From an uncultured Bacilli bacterium (lineage in GTDB: Bacteria; Bacillota_I; Bacilli_A; RF39; UBA660): 39,758 nt of DNA. Location of the stretch: NCBI GenBank assembly GCA_934098735.1, contig CAKOOS010000010.1:1-39758 (forward strand). The letters are read 5' to 3'. The translations under genes were made by a program, and so were the position numbers. The notes under the pieces are model-generated. The model saw only the letters and a list, made by a program, of their open reading frames with translations. It made no database searches and was not told where the DNA came from. Shown in pieces: positions 1 to 8,514 of this stretch (positions are counted from its first letter, which is position 1; the number at the start of each line of letters is the position of its first letter).

Positions 1-75
1 CCCGATTAGCTCAGTCGGTAGAGCGCACGGCTGTTAACCGTTAGGTCGTAGGTTCGAGTCCTACATCGGGCGCCA
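1..75 (+). tRNA. tRNA-Asn (GTT), first base outside the window
   Basis: The sequence folds as a tRNA. Bases 1-6 (CCCGAT) pair with the 3' strand ATCGGGC at 65-71. The missing seventh acceptor base would be a G just before the window. The D arm is GCTC/GAGC. The anticodon loop CTGTTAA gives anticodon GTT (33-35), which reads Asn codons. The T loop TTCGAGT lies in a GTAGG/CCTAC stem, and the 3' end is discriminator G plus an encoded CCA. The first base pair of the anticodon stem is a C-T mismatch, which is mildly unusual. It is probably part of a tRNA or rRNA cluster to the left. Confidence 0.95.
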
Positions 76-100
76 TTAAAAAATTTAAATCTAGATCAAT

Positions 101-451
101 CTAGATTTTTTTATTATATTCATTTATTTTTTCAACAATCCATTTGTCAAGATTTTGTTTTAAAGGTAAAAAACCTCTCCTTGTTTCAGTTATATGAGTA
201 CCATCATTAAAAGATCGATAACAAATATCTTTTATAGAAATTTTCAAATGTTTTTTTTCATAATCAATTTCTAAAATTTCCACAAAAATAATATCACCAA
301 TACTAACAAATTTATTTATATCATCTACAAAATCATTAGATATTTCAGAAATATGACATAATCCAGAAAAATCTTCAATTTCTACAAAAAAACCATAATC
401 AACAATTCCTGTTACTTTTGCTTCAACAATATCTCCAACTTTTAATACCAT
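101..451 (-). CDS. S1-domain RNA-binding protein (YugI/GSP13-like)
   Basis: This 116-residue protein starts with a single S1/OB-fold domain over about residues 1-72, with the typical S1 pattern: VGDIVEAKVTGIVDYGFFVE, then GLCHISEIS, then VGDII, then KKHLKISIKD. Single-S1 proteins such as Bacillus YugI/general stress protein 13 bind RNA or ribosomes. The C-terminal 45 residues are basic and specific to this group. I chose the ATG ending at 451 because GAGGTG lies at a good distance before it; the GTG three codons upstream overlaps that ribosome site. A tRNA gene lies downstream. The RNA target is unknown. Confidence 0.8.
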   Translation of the reverse strand: MVLKVGDIVEAKVTGIVDYGFFVEIEDFSGLCHISEISNDFVDDINKFVSIGDIIFVEILEIDYEKKHLKISIKDICYRSFNDGTHITETRRGFLPLKQNLDKWIVEKINEYNKKI

Positions 452-487
452 AGAGAGCACCTCTACAACTAGTATAACAAATTATTA

Positions 488-516
488 TTTACTTAACAAA
501 TAATTCAATATATAAT
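488..516 (+). promoter_or_regulatory. Promoter of the NifU-like gene
   Basis: TTTACT (488-493), a 17-base spacer and TATAAT (511-516) fit a vegetative sigma promoter. It lies about 18 bases before the start codon and just after the divergent S1-domain gene. Confidence 0.7.
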
Positions 517-533
517 ATTACTTAGGTGATAAA

Positions 534-773
534 ATGAATTCAAATAATATAGAAAACAAAATCAAAAACATGATTGAAGAATTAAGACCATACTTAAATA
601 TGGATGGCGGAGATCTAGAATTTGTAAAATATGAAGATAATTATTTATACATAAAATTAACTGGTGCTTGTCAAGATTGTATGTTCCAAGATAATACAAT
701 TAATGATAATATTTTAGTTTATTTTAAAGAGCAACTACCAGAATTAGAAGGCATTATAAATGTCAATTTATAA
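534..773 (+). CDS. NifU C-terminal-domain Fe-S scaffold (YutI-like)
   Basis: This 79-residue protein is a stand-alone Nfu domain. It contains the motif GACQDC with the metal-binding pair Cys46 and Cys49, preceded by IEELRPYLNMDGGDLEFV, the hallmark of the family. Such proteins carry a [4Fe-4S] cluster between two monomers and hand it to client enzymes. A canonical AGGTGA ribosome site precedes the ATG. Its stop overlaps by about 11 bases the 3' end of the convergent YutH-like gene. In B. subtilis yutI and yutH are also neighbours, which supports both calls. Confidence 0.88.
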   Translation: MNSNNIENKIKNMIEELRPYLNMDGGDLEFVKYEDNYLYIKLTGACQDCMFQDNTINDNILVYFKEQLPELEGIINVNL

Positions 774-1683
774 GCCAAGAAATCTCCTCCAACTTAGTAT
801 ATTTAGAAATTTCTAAATATACTTTTTTTAAAAATTTTTCAAAACTATCACTCTTTTTTATTATTTTTAATAGTTCATCCTCATTCTTATTTAAATTCAT
901 AATATCTTCATATAAATCAAAATAATAAGAAGGATAAAGTAACCTAGCCATAAACATATTTAATTCATAAGGACTTAAATAACTTATCTTTAAATAGTAT
1001 TTAAGATCCTCCACTACTTCATCTTCAGAAACATTAAAAAACATTGATTTAAAATATTCAGCAGCATCTCTAACTTCTAAATCAAAAACAAAAGATAGCG
1101 GATTTAAAAAATTTATTTTATAATTAGGATAAAAAATACGACGATGGGAAAGAACTAATTTTCCAAGTTTAGATGGAAACTTTTTATTAATAATATTCAC
1201 ATACAAAATAGCATTTTCAGCAAGCCCTATATAATAACTAAAAGATTTTTTTATTATTTCTTTATCTAAAGCTAGTTGTCTTATTTGATATTCAAAATAA
1301 TCAACTTTTTGACTCCATAAATTGCTCCAATTATTTCTATAAAGTAAAGAATTTTTATTATTTAATTTGAATGTATTAGAAAATTTAACTAAATCAAATA
1401 TATCATATTTTTCATAAACATTGCTAGACATAAACAAAACATATTTATATTTATCAACTTCAGTAAAATAGCTTCCATTTATATTAAGCAATATTGTATG
1501 AGGCATATATCCCTTTGTAATCATATATTCACACACTGATAATAAATCATTTAATTCATTTTCATTTCGGCTAAAATAAACAAAAAAATAGTTTTGACCA
1601 TTTATTTGAAAATAATATTTGCCATTTTTTTCTTCCAATTCATCTATCTTTAAATTATAGTAATAACTAATTGTTTCTTTCAT
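763..1683 (-). CDS. CotS/YutH-like spore coat kinase-fold protein
   Basis: This 306-residue protein has the layout of the CotS/YutH/YsxE spore coat family, which keeps an aminoglycoside-phosphotransferase fold. Visible marks are the central segment W..LWSQKVDYFEYQI, a degenerate catalytic loop LSHRRI in place of HxDxxxxN, FVFDLEVRD in the place of the DFD metal loop, and a C-terminal ARLLYPSYYFDLYE as in YutH. Catalytic residues are only partly kept, so it is probably structural and not a kinase. Family assignment rests on these motifs and on neighbours NifU-like, YutD-like and YunB-like, which are near each other in Bacillus. Confidence 0.65.
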   Translation of the reverse strand: MKETISYYYNLKIDELEEKNGKYYFQINGQNYFFVYFSRNENELNDLLSVCEYMITKGYMPHTILLNINGSYFTEVDKYKYVLFMSSNVYEKYDIFDLVKFSNTFKLNNKNSLLYRNNWSNLWSQKVDYFEYQIRQLALDKEIIKKSFSYYIGLAENAILYVNIINKKFPSKLGKLVLSHRRIFYPNYKINFLNPLSFVFDLEVRDAAEYFKSMFFNVSEDEVVEDLKYYLKISYLSPYELNMFMARLLYPSYYFDLYEDIMNLNKNEDELLKIIKKSDSFEKFLKKVYLEISKYTKLEEISWLIN

Positions 1684-1717
1684 ACTACATTATATAAAAA
1701 AAACAGGTATATCATAC

Positions 1718-2404
1718 CTATTTATTATTAAACTTAGCAACTAAAGCATCAAACATATTTTCACAAGCCTTTAAAAATGCTTCTTTATCTGCAGTAAAAT
1801 CGACTGGAACACTTTGGACATTTTCAGGGATTGGTTCTACAACAGGAGACGGTGTTACATTTGAAACATAACTTGTATCTACCTGAGAAACAGTTTGATT
1901 TTGAACAGGTGCAGCAGGCATTACAGGAGTAACTTGTTCAGGATGTAAACTTACATGATTATCAAAATTATTCATTCCAACATTACTTGTTTCTACTTTA
2001 GGTTCCATTACTTCAGGAGCACCACTATTGGAAGAAACACTACTTACTGTTTCAATAGCGCTAGGTCTATAATTATTTTTTAATGCATCAAATGAAGCAA
2101 CAGGCAAAGTTAATTGCTTAAAGAAAGCATCATCAGCTCCAATCATTTCGCTTACATTAATATAATCAACTTGATTCCCAGAAATAATTAATCTTAAAAT
2201 TTCTTTAACACTATTCCACTCACTATCAGGTATAAGTGTAAATCTATTATTTACTAATTTTGTTACTAAAATTATAGGTAAACCCATTGTTCCATTAATT
2301 TCATTATCTAAAACTACATAATCACCAGTAGTGCTTCTAAATGCTGTAACTAATGGTTTTTCAATACTTGAGCCAGACATCATATTAATTTTTATCTTTT
2401 CCAA
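1718..2404 (-). CDS. Uncharacterised protein with Pro/Ser/Val-rich linker
   Basis: I do not recognise this 228-residue protein. Residues 1-110 look like a compact alpha/beta domain (SSIEKPLVTAFRSTTGDYVV, then GLPIILVTKLVNNRFTLIPD). About 70 residues of low-complexity linker rich in Pro, Ser, Val, Gln and Thr follow, then a short C-terminal helix ending DALVAKFNNK. There is no signal peptide or membrane segment. I use the TTG ending at 2404 because GAAGGG lies nine bases before it; the TTG at 2413 is almost touching the ribosome site. It lies among sporulation-type genes, so a role there is possible but not shown. Confidence 0.6.
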   Translation of the reverse strand: MEKIKINMMSGSSIEKPLVTAFRSTTGDYVVLDNEINGTMGLPIILVTKLVNNRFTLIPDSEWNSVKEILRLIISGNQVDYINVSEMIGADDAFFKQLTLPVASFDALKNNYRPSAIETVSSVSSNSGAPEVMEPKVETSNVGMNNFDNHVSLHPEQVTPVMPAAPVQNQTVSQVDTSYVSNVTPSPVVEPIPENVQSVPVDFTADKEAFLKACENMFDALVAKFNNK

Positions 2405-2451
2405 AATTATCAATCCCTTCTTTATTCTTTATAATTATATCAAATACATAA

Positions 2452-2733
2452 TTATTTTTCAATTATATTTTTTAAAATAAAATATTTGCAATCATAGGCA
2501 CAACAATCTTTAATATATTCATCTATCTTTTCATAATCATTTATTTCATTCCAATTTTTATTATTTTTATCATTAAAACCTTTTAACCTAATCTTACCAT
2601 ATGCATAATCTCCTAAAATATAATCATATTCATCAAAATAATCTGTTATTTTTCCTTCTAAATCAGAAACATTTATAGCTTCTCTATAATTTTTAATAAC
2701 CTCATATTTTTTATTGTCAATTATAATTTCCAT
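2452..2733 (-). CDS. yutD: YutD-family protein (DUF1027)
   Basis: This 93-residue protein matches the YutD/DUF1027 pattern. The core YDYILGDYAYGKIRLKGF corresponds to the family's YDYIVGDWGYGQLRLKGF-like segment, and the end IDEYIKDCCAYDCKYFILK matches the conserved Cys-containing C terminus. The function of YutD is unknown. A GGAGGGT-type ribosome site lies before the ATG, and seven bases separate it from the upstream membrane-anchored gene, so the two are probably co-transcribed. Confidence 0.8.
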   Translation of the reverse strand: MEIIIDNKKYEVIKNYREAINVSDLEGKITDYFDEYDYILGDYAYGKIRLKGFNDKNNKNWNEINDYEKIDEYIKDCCAYDCKYFILKNIIEK

Positions 2734-2740
2734 AACCCTC

Positions 2741-3568
2741 CTAAATAATTATAAACATAATAATACCTAAAAGCATAACAACAGTACAAATAATACTAAT
2801 AACTAAAAGTATATCAACATATCCATTTCCACTAGTAACTTTATTAAGTTCTCTTTCTTTTGATTCAATAGCTTTTTCCAGTAAATATTCTTTATTTATA
2901 GCATTTTCTCTAATTTTAAAATAATCATAAACCTTCGAATTCAAATTATCAATTTCACTACTACTCATATTTTTTATATCATCCATACTATAATTTAAAA
3001 GTTCATAAGCCTTTACATTCAAATAATGTTTTTCTTTAGATACAACTTTTTTTACATTATCTTGCATTTGTTTTTTAAAATAATTATCTATTTCTAAAAC
3101 ATCACCTGCCATTAAAAAATTGTATGATACTCGTAAAGGATTTAAAGAATATGGAGTATAAAGCAAATCATAAAATTCTTCAACTTCTTTTTTAGTTAAA
3201 TAGAAATTTAATTTTTTCTTTATAAACATATCAACTAATTCTTTTTGAATAATTATAAAATAAGGATTTTTTTCTTTCACACTTTTTTTATCATTTTCCA
3301 TTTCTATATCATAAAATATTTGAACATTTGAAAAAAAAGTTTCTATATCAATTTTACTATATCCAAATTTTGCTATATTGTCTTTAAGTAAAGATTCATC
3401 ATCCATAACAGATGGATTTAGTATATCAAGTTCACTATAAATGGATATGAGCATTCTTACAACCATTACCAAAAAGGAATTATAAGTAATTCCTTGAACA
3501 TTGTCACAACTAGCTGTATAATCATTTAACGCTTTAGTAAATGCTTTATTAATGAATACTTTATCCAT
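2741..3568 (-). CDS. Uncharacterised protein with C-terminal membrane anchor
   Basis: This 275-residue, largely helical protein ends in one hydrophobic segment (about 25 residues, VDILLVISIICTVVMLLGII) followed by almost nothing. This is a tail-anchored topology with the body in the cytoplasm. No known domain is recognisable. The ATG ending at 3568 is chosen because AGGTGA lies five bases before it; a GTG three codons earlier overlaps that site. It sits between yutD and yunB and is read with them. The ribosome site GGTGAGT is complementary to the ACTCACC in the loop of the candidate small RNA at 18.1 kb. Confidence 0.6.
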   Translation of the reverse strand: MDKVFINKAFTKALNDYTASCDNVQGITYNSFLVMVVRMLISIYSELDILNPSVMDDESLLKDNIAKFGYSKIDIETFFSNVQIFYDIEMENDKKSVKEKNPYFIIIQKELVDMFIKKKLNFYLTKKEVEEFYDLLYTPYSLNPLRVSYNFLMAGDVLEIDNYFKKQMQDNVKKVVSKEKHYLNVKAYELLNYSMDDIKNMSSSEIDNLNSKVYDYFKIRENAINKEYLLEKAIESKERELNKVTSGNGYVDILLVISIICTVVMLLGIIMFIII

Positions 3569-3601
3569 TATACTCACCTATTTTAAATTATATCATAAAA
3601 A

Positions 3602-4327
3602 TTATTGCAATGGAATAGATAAACTTTCGCTTTGACGTTCTATTACACCCCCATAAATTTGTGGAACTCGTCCATTTACAACTGTAGATGAAATCAAAAC
3701 ATCATAATCAATACTACCAGCATCCTTATAAAATGGAGTGATAATATCAGTATTAATTTTAATTGTAACATATAATTCAACTAAAGCATTATTTAATCCA
3801 TAATCCGTAATTTTACTTTTAATATTTGTTAGTATAGATCCAACAAAATTTACAGGAACATAAATCTTAGGTCCCAGACTCATAAAAACATAATTTGAGG
3901 AAGCAATGCCAAGTGGTAACTTCAAGGCTATGCCAGATGGAGTTGAAATAACATTTTTTTTATTTACACTATAGTTTCCATTTTCCAAATCTACAATTAA
4001 GGTATTAAGTTGGTTTGTAACAGTTTCAAGAACATAATATGCTTTATTTAAATCAAAATTAGCATACAAAATTTCATTTTCGTTATTTAATTTAATTATT
4101 AAAATATTCTTTAAAGATTCACTATTTAGTAATCCATAACCTATTTCTGTACTTAAAAAATTCTCCATAAATTCATCTAATTCTATTTTAGCTATTTCTC
4201 TTATCTTTTTATTAGATTTTCGAGCATAATAATTACAAAATGTAAACGTAAAAAAAAATATCAAAGCCAAACAACAAATCACTGCTTTTGATATTCTATA
4301 TTTTTTTTTAGTTTTAAACCTTTTCAT
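3602..4327 (-). CDS. yunB: Sporulation protein YunB
   Basis: This 241-residue protein has the YunB layout: a basic start, one membrane segment at about residues 16-34, and an extracytoplasmic body with the family motifs SGIALKLPLGIASSNYVF, GPKIYVPVNFVGSI, YGLNNALVELYVTIKI and a C-terminal VPQIYGGVI. YunB is made under sigma E in the Bacillus mother cell and is needed for proper sporulation; its molecular role is unknown. It follows the acidic membrane-anchored gene at 4344 with a 16-base gap, probably in one transcript. Confidence 0.88.
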   Translation of the reverse strand: MKRFKTKKKYRISKAVICCLALIFFFTFTFCNYYARKSNKKIREIAKIELDEFMENFLSTEIGYGLLNSESLKNILIIKLNNENEILYANFDLNKAYYVLETVTNQLNTLIVDLENGNYSVNKKNVISTPSGIALKLPLGIASSNYVFMSLGPKIYVPVNFVGSILTNIKSKITDYGLNNALVELYVTIKINTDIITPFYKDAGSIDYDVLISSTVVNGRVPQIYGGVIERQSESLSIPLQ

Positions 4328-4343
4328 AATAAATAATATGCAA

Positions 4344-5165
4344 CTACAACTTTAGAAATGATTTTAAAAAAACAACTAATCCAACAATAAAAACTACAGC
4401 TATCAAGAAAATCAATATTTTTATACCTAAATTTGTTTTACTATCTTCCACAAAATCTTTATTATCTTCATCTTCAAAATCTTTTTTGTTAAATAAATTA
4501 CTTGTATAAAAAGAATTATCTATTTTACTATCACCAAGTTCTTCAATATCATTTTTTTCCTTAATCTCTGAAATACTTGTAATTTTCTTTTCCATACTTT
4601 CATAAACTTGAGTATTTTCACTACCTTTTAAATCCGTTAAAATATCTAAAGGATCAGAATCATTCTTTTTATCTTCTTCTTTCTTCTTAGCTTCATTTAT
4701 AGTTATAGTATTAATCAATTCCATCAAATCTTCTTGAGCATTTTTAGAACTTTCATCATTACTTTTATCTGAATTAATATTTAAATTATTTAAAATATCA
4801 AATTGAGTATTACGTAATTTTTTTGCTCTATTTTCTTCATAAGTATCTTGTTTTTCATCTTTAGCTTTTTCTAATACAATATTCAAATCATATTCTTTTG
4901 TAGCCTCTTCACTTATTTTTGATTCTCTTTCAACAGGCTCAACTCGAATGCTTCTTCTTTTGGGAGCATTATTATATCTTTTATCTAATATTTTCTTTAT
5001 TTGTTCAATATCAATTTCTCTATCTTGATTACCAATTACCGTAGCATTACTACGTACACTAAAATTATCAAGGTCACCTTCATTTATTTTTTTATATAAA
5101 TCTCCATTTTTAGAAACCCTTGACATGTTATTTGTATCATTATATTTATTAATTCTTGTATCCAT
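4344..5165 (-). CDS. Acidic, disordered protein with C-terminal membrane anchor
   Basis: I do not recognise this 273-residue protein. Nearly all of it is charged, low-complexity sequence rich in Asp, Glu, Lys, Asn and Ser with likely coiled-coil stretches, ending in a single hydrophobic helix (GIKILIFLIAVVFIVGLVVF) and a few basic residues. It is therefore likely anchored to the membrane by its tail. The ATG ending at 5165 is preceded by AGAGGTAG at a good distance; the longer reading frame to 5201 lacks a ribosome site. It lies upstream of yunB on the same strand. Confidence 0.6.
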   Translation of the reverse strand: MDTRINKYNDTNNMSRVSKNGDLYKKINEGDLDNFSVRSNATVIGNQDREIDIEQIKKILDKRYNNAPKRRSIRVEPVERESKISEEATKEYDLNIVLEKAKDEKQDTYEENRAKKLRNTQFDILNNLNINSDKSNDESSKNAQEDLMELINTITINEAKKKEEDKKNDSDPLDILTDLKGSENTQVYESMEKKITSISEIKEKNDIEELGDSKIDNSFYTSNLFNKKDFEDEDNKDFVEDSKTNLGIKILIFLIAVVFIVGLVVFLKSFLKL

Positions 5166-5220
5166 AACGCTACCTCTATCAAAATCATAACATAAAATCA
5201 AATTTTTTTAAATATATTAA

Positions 5221-5249
5221 TTGATTTTCCTCAAACTTTTTATTATAAT
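5221..5249 (+). promoter_or_regulatory. Promoter of the ferredoxin gene
   Basis: TTGATT (5221-5226), a 17-base spacer and TATAAT (5244-5249) make a near-consensus vegetative promoter. A full AAGGAGG ribosome site follows just before the ATG at 5267. Confidence 0.8.
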
Positions 5250-5266
5250 CTTTTAAGGAGGATTTA

Positions 5267-5449
5267 ATGAAAAAACTAAACGTTAATGAAAATTGTATTG
5301 GATGTGGAATGTGTGTTGCAATTGATCCAGAACACTTTACTATTGTCGATGGTCTATCAGAAGCAAAAAGTGACGAAAATTTAGAAAGTGCTGACTTAGA
5401 AAATGCAATAAATTCATGTCCTACTGCAGCAATAGAAATAAATGAATAA
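5267..5449 (+). CDS. Single-cluster [4Fe-4S] ferredoxin
   Basis: This 60-residue ferredoxin has Cys10, Cys13 and Cys16 in CIGCGMC and Cys51 in CPTAAI. This is the four-cysteine set for one [4Fe-4S] cluster, as in the small Bacillus Fer protein. It carries single electrons to cytoplasmic enzymes. It starts after AAGGAGG and ends 10 bases before a strong shared terminator, so it is a one-gene transcript between two minus-strand groups. Confidence 0.9.
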   Translation: MKKLNVNENCIGCGMCVAIDPEHFTIVDGLSEAKSDENLESADLENAINSCPTAAIEINE

Positions 5450-5457
5450 AAAATAAA

Positions 5458-5490
5458 AAATGTTAAGATATAAAAACTTAACATTTTTTT
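5458..5490. terminator. Bidirectional terminator between ferredoxin and rluB
   Basis: The stem TGTTAAG / CTTAACA is flanked by A-run on the left and T-run on the right, so it can end transcripts from both sides. The last codons of rluB fall inside the hairpin. Confidence 0.85.
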
Positions 5491-6197
5491 AATGAATATA
5501 ATTTTTTTATTTCTTTTATACTTAATTTACGATATTCACCAGATTTCAATCCATCTAAATTTAAAAAAGCATAAGCTATTCTACTTAATTTTATAACATC
5601 TATTTTCATACTAGCAAATATTTTTTTAACAATATGATTGCGTCCTTCCACAATAGTTAGTTCAACAACACAAGTGTTTTTCTCAAGATCTTTTTTTCTA
5701 ATTTTAAATCTTTTAATATTTACTTTTCTATTATCAATTAAAACCCCATGCTTTAATTGATTTATATCATCTTTATCAAGTATTTTATTTAATTTAGCAA
5801 CATACGTTTTTTCTATTTCAAAGCTAGGATGCATAAGTAAATTAGCAAGTTCACCATCATTAGTTAATAATATAAGTCCAGTTGTATCATAATCTAATCT
5901 CCCAACCGGATAAATTCGAGCATCAGTATTTATTAAATCCACAACAGTTATTCGTCCTTCTTTATCAGATACAGTACTCATGACTTGTCTTGGTTTATTA
6001 AGTAAATAATATTCTTGTTTTACATCTTTATTTATTATAACACCATCAATACTTATAATATCATTTGGAGCAACTTTCGTACCAAGAACATTAATTACTT
6101 CCCCATTTACTAATACCTTACCTTTTTTTATCAAATCTTCAGCTTTTCTTCTTGAAGTATATCCATAACCTGCAATAACCTTTTGTAATCTTTCCAT
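5478..6197 (-). CDS. rluB: rRNA pseudouridine synthase RluB/RsuA family
   Basis: This 239-residue enzyme has an N-terminal S4 RNA-binding domain (about residues 1-60, with GYTSRRKAEDLIKKG) and a catalytic domain with PVGRLDYDTTGLIL. Asp102 is the nucleophile that isomerises uridine in 23S rRNA. AGGAGGA lies four bases before the ATG. In B. subtilis the counterpart (ypuL/rluB) also follows dacB-spmA-spmB, so the order here is the ancestral one. Confidence 0.92.
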   Translation of the reverse strand: MERLQKVIAGYGYTSRRKAEDLIKKGKVLVNGEVINVLGTKVAPNDIISIDGVIINKDVKQEYYLLNKPRQVMSTVSDKEGRITVVDLINTDARIYPVGRLDYDTTGLILLTNDGELANLLMHPSFEIEKTYVAKLNKILDKDDINQLKHGVLIDNRKVNIKRFKIRKKDLEKNTCVVELTIVEGRNHIVKKIFASMKIDVIKLSRIAYAFLNLDGLKSGEYRKLSIKEIKKLYSLKKC

Positions 6198-6230
6198 ACT
6201 TCCTCCTGAGCCAAATTATATCATAATTAT

Positions 6231-6749
6231 CTAAAAAAATATAGCAGTAAGAATAAAAGCAACAGTTATTCCAACTAAATCAGCAAAAAGACCTACACCC
6301 AATGAGTATCTAATTTTTTTTACACCAATAGATCCAAAGTATAAAGCTAACACATAAATTGTAGTATCAGTACAGCCTTGTAAAACACTAGCTAAACGTC
6401 CAGCATAAGAATCTGGGCCATAATTTATAAAAATATCATTCATTATAGCAAGAGAGGCAGTACCAGATATTGGTCTTAAAAGAGCCATAGGTAAAATATC
6501 CAAAGGTATATTGATTTTGCTTAATAATGGCTTACAAAAAACTAATACTTCATAAACAAAATTGCTATCTAAAAATATATTTATTGCAAAAACCATAGCC
6601 AAAACAGCAGGAAATATATTAAATGAAATCTGTAATCCCTCTTTAGCTCCTTCTAAAAAAGCTTCATAAATGCTTACATGTTTATAAAAACCATAAAAAA
6701 TAACAAAAGCAACAAATAAAGGAATCACAATTTTTGACAGTAAGTTCAT
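6231..6749 (-). CDS. spmB: Spore maturation protein B (SpmB)
   Basis: This 172-residue membrane protein has about five hydrophobic segments and the gate-like motifs LLRPISGTASLAI and LQGCTDTTIYVLALYFGS. Both are characteristic of SpmB and the nucleoside-gate (Gate) family. Together with SpmA it is needed for spore core dehydration and heat resistance. Its ATG overlaps the spmA stop as ATGA, which means coupled translation; GAGGAG precedes it. Confidence 0.93.
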   Translation of the reverse strand: MNLLSKIVIPLFVAFVIFYGFYKHVSIYEAFLEGAKEGLQISFNIFPAVLAMVFAINIFLDSNFVYEVLVFCKPLLSKINIPLDILPMALLRPISGTASLAIMNDIFINYGPDSYAGRLASVLQGCTDTTIYVLALYFGSIGVKKIRYSLGVGLFADLVGITVAFILTAIFF

Positions 6750-7327
6750 TTTTCTCCTCGCTTTCTAATCATATAATCCATAATTAGTCCACTTATACTT
6801 GAACAAATTGTAGCAATAGCACCAGGTATTATTATTTCCGAAGGATTAGCTGAATTATGTGCAATCCTCAAAGCTAAAACAGTAGTTGGAACTATTGTAA
6901 CGCCTGCAGTATTTAAAACTAAAAAAGTTATCATGGCCACACTTGCAGTATCTTTTTTATCATTAATTTTTTGAAGTTCATCCATAGCTTTTAAGCCAAA
7001 CGGAGTTGCAGCACTTCCTAGTCCCATCATATTAGCAGCAATATTTGAAGCAATAAAACCTAAAGCAGGATTGTCTTTTGGAACACTTGGAAATAATCTA
7101 GATAAAATGGGTTCTAAAAGTTTAGCAAATTTAGCTAAAAGCCCAGCCTCTTCTGCAATTTTCATAATACCAGACCACAAAACAATAACTGGTAAAATAG
7201 AAATCATAAGTTCTAAAGCTTTTTGACCATTAGTTAAAATACTTTCATTTATAACAGAAATATTTCCAGTAAAAAAAGAATATGCAATACCAATAATTAT
7301 TAAGAAGAACCAAATATAACTTACCAC
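6746..7327 (-). CDS. spmA: Spore maturation protein A (SpmA)
   Basis: This 193-residue membrane protein has SpmA/Gate-domain motifs: LPVIVLWSGIMKIAEEAGL, a C-terminal-half NIAANMMGLGSAATPFGLKA, and VLNTAGVTIVPTTVLALR. I chose the GTG at 7327 because AGGTGG lies five bases before it; a GTG three codons earlier is part of that site. The start overlaps the dacB stop by seven bases. It acts with SpmB in spore maturation. Confidence 0.93.
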   Translation of the reverse strand: MVSYIWFFLIIIGIAYSFFTGNISVINESILTNGQKALELMISILPVIVLWSGIMKIAEEAGLLAKFAKLLEPILSRLFPSVPKDNPALGFIASNIAANMMGLGSAATPFGLKAMDELQKINDKKDTASVAMITFLVLNTAGVTIVPTTVLALRIAHNSANPSEIIIPGAIATICSSISGLIMDYMIRKRGEK

Positions 7328-8400
7328 GAGAACCACCTAATAATCTTATGAAAAAAAGATTCCTTTTTCTTTTTAACATTTTCTACTTCAACATAAATAT
7401 TTTCTTTCCTAACTATTTTATTATTATATCTAATTAAAACTTTACCAACGATATCTCCATTTTTATACTTAACATCATTATATAATTCATATTCTATTTT
7501 AATATTATCTTTTTGTTTATTTTTAACAGGCAAATAAATATCCTCTTTTAAATACAAATTATCGTTCTTAAATCGCTTTTCATTTTTAATTTTTATTTTC
7601 TTTTTATCTAGCACTTTAATTGCTTCATAATCTTTAAATATTTCTTTATATAAGTTTTTATGATCTAAAAAATCATTTCCATCATTAAGAGTTACTATTA
7701 CAACATTAATATTATTTCGACTTGCTGTGGTTACTAAAGTCCTTCTAGCTTTTTCAGTAAAACCAGTTTTTCCTCCGGTTATATAATCTTCACTATGTAA
7801 AAGCTTATTTTTATTTGTCCAACTATAAGTCTTTTTATTAGTAGTTACCTTGTATTTTTTAGTACCAAATATTTTTTTAAATTCTTCATTTTTCATCGCA
7901 TATCTCGTTAATAGTGCCATATCTTTAGCTGTTGATAAATTGCCTTCCCCACTTTTTTCTTCAAGTCCATGAGCATTATAAAAATAGCTATTTTTCATTC
8001 CTATTTTTTGAGCCAGTTCATTCATAAGAAGAGAAAATTTATCCATAGATCCAGCAACATTTTTAGCCAATACAATCGCAGCATCATTACCACTTCTAAG
8101 CATTAATCCATATAATAAATCCTTAATTTTAATTTTTTCACCAACTTCCAAATAAATAGCACTACCATAAGCTTTCAAAACATCTTCATCAACCGTAACT
8201 TCTTTATCTAGATCTGTACATTCTATAGTAACAATTGCAGTCATTATTTTAGTTATACTAGCAATTAAACGTTCATTATTAATATTTTTTTCATAATAAA
8301 TGATATCATTATCCAAATCCATAGCTATTGCACTTGAGGCACTAATCGCCATAACATTAAAAGGTATAATAAATAATATTACAAACAGCAATTTTTTCAT
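7321..8400 (-). CDS. dacB: D-alanyl-D-alanine carboxypeptidase DacB-like (spore cortex)
   Basis: This 359-residue penicillin-binding protein 5-type enzyme has a signal peptide (MKKLLFVILFIIPFNVMA). Its three active-site motifs are complete: Ser48-x-x-Lys51 (SITK), Ser103-Gly-Asn105 (SGN) and Lys211-Thr-Gly213 (KTG). It trims the terminal D-Ala of peptidoglycan stem peptides. Next to spmA/spmB it corresponds to Bacillus DacB, which sets cortex cross-linking. The tail has a beta-rich domain and an amphipathic end (FFHKIIRWFSW) that may hold it to the membrane. The ATG at 8400 follows AAGGAGC; the longer frame has no ribosome site. Confidence 0.9.
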   Translation of the reverse strand: MKKLLFVILFIIPFNVMAISASSAIAMDLDNDIIYYEKNINNERLIASITKIMTAIVTIECTDLDKEVTVDEDVLKAYGSAIYLEVGEKIKIKDLLYGLMLRSGNDAAIVLAKNVAGSMDKFSLLMNELAQKIGMKNSYFYNAHGLEEKSGEGNLSTAKDMALLTRYAMKNEEFKKIFGTKKYKVTTNKKTYSWTNKNKLLHSEDYITGGKTGFTEKARRTLVTTASRNNINVVIVTLNDGNDFLDHKNLYKEIFKDYEAIKVLDKKKIKIKNEKRFKNDNLYLKEDIYLPVKNKQKDNIKIEYELYNDVKYKNGDIVGKVLIRYNNKIVRKENIYVEVENVKKKKESFFHKIIRWFSW

Positions 8401-8466
8401 AAGAAGCTCCTTCATAAAATAATATGAAATATCATAAAAAAATATCATAAAAAGCCTTTAATCTAA

Positions 8467-8495
8467 TTTACTTTTAAATTCATTCATGTTAAAAT
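8467..8495 (+). promoter_or_regulatory. Promoter of the 8515/9313 gene pair
   Basis: TTTACT (8467-8472), a 17-base spacer and TAAAAT (8490-8495) precede AAGGAGG and the ATG at 8515. The divergent dacB start is 66 bases to the left of this promoter. Confidence 0.65.
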
Positions 8496-8514
8496 ATTAG
8501 ACCAAGGAGGCTTT

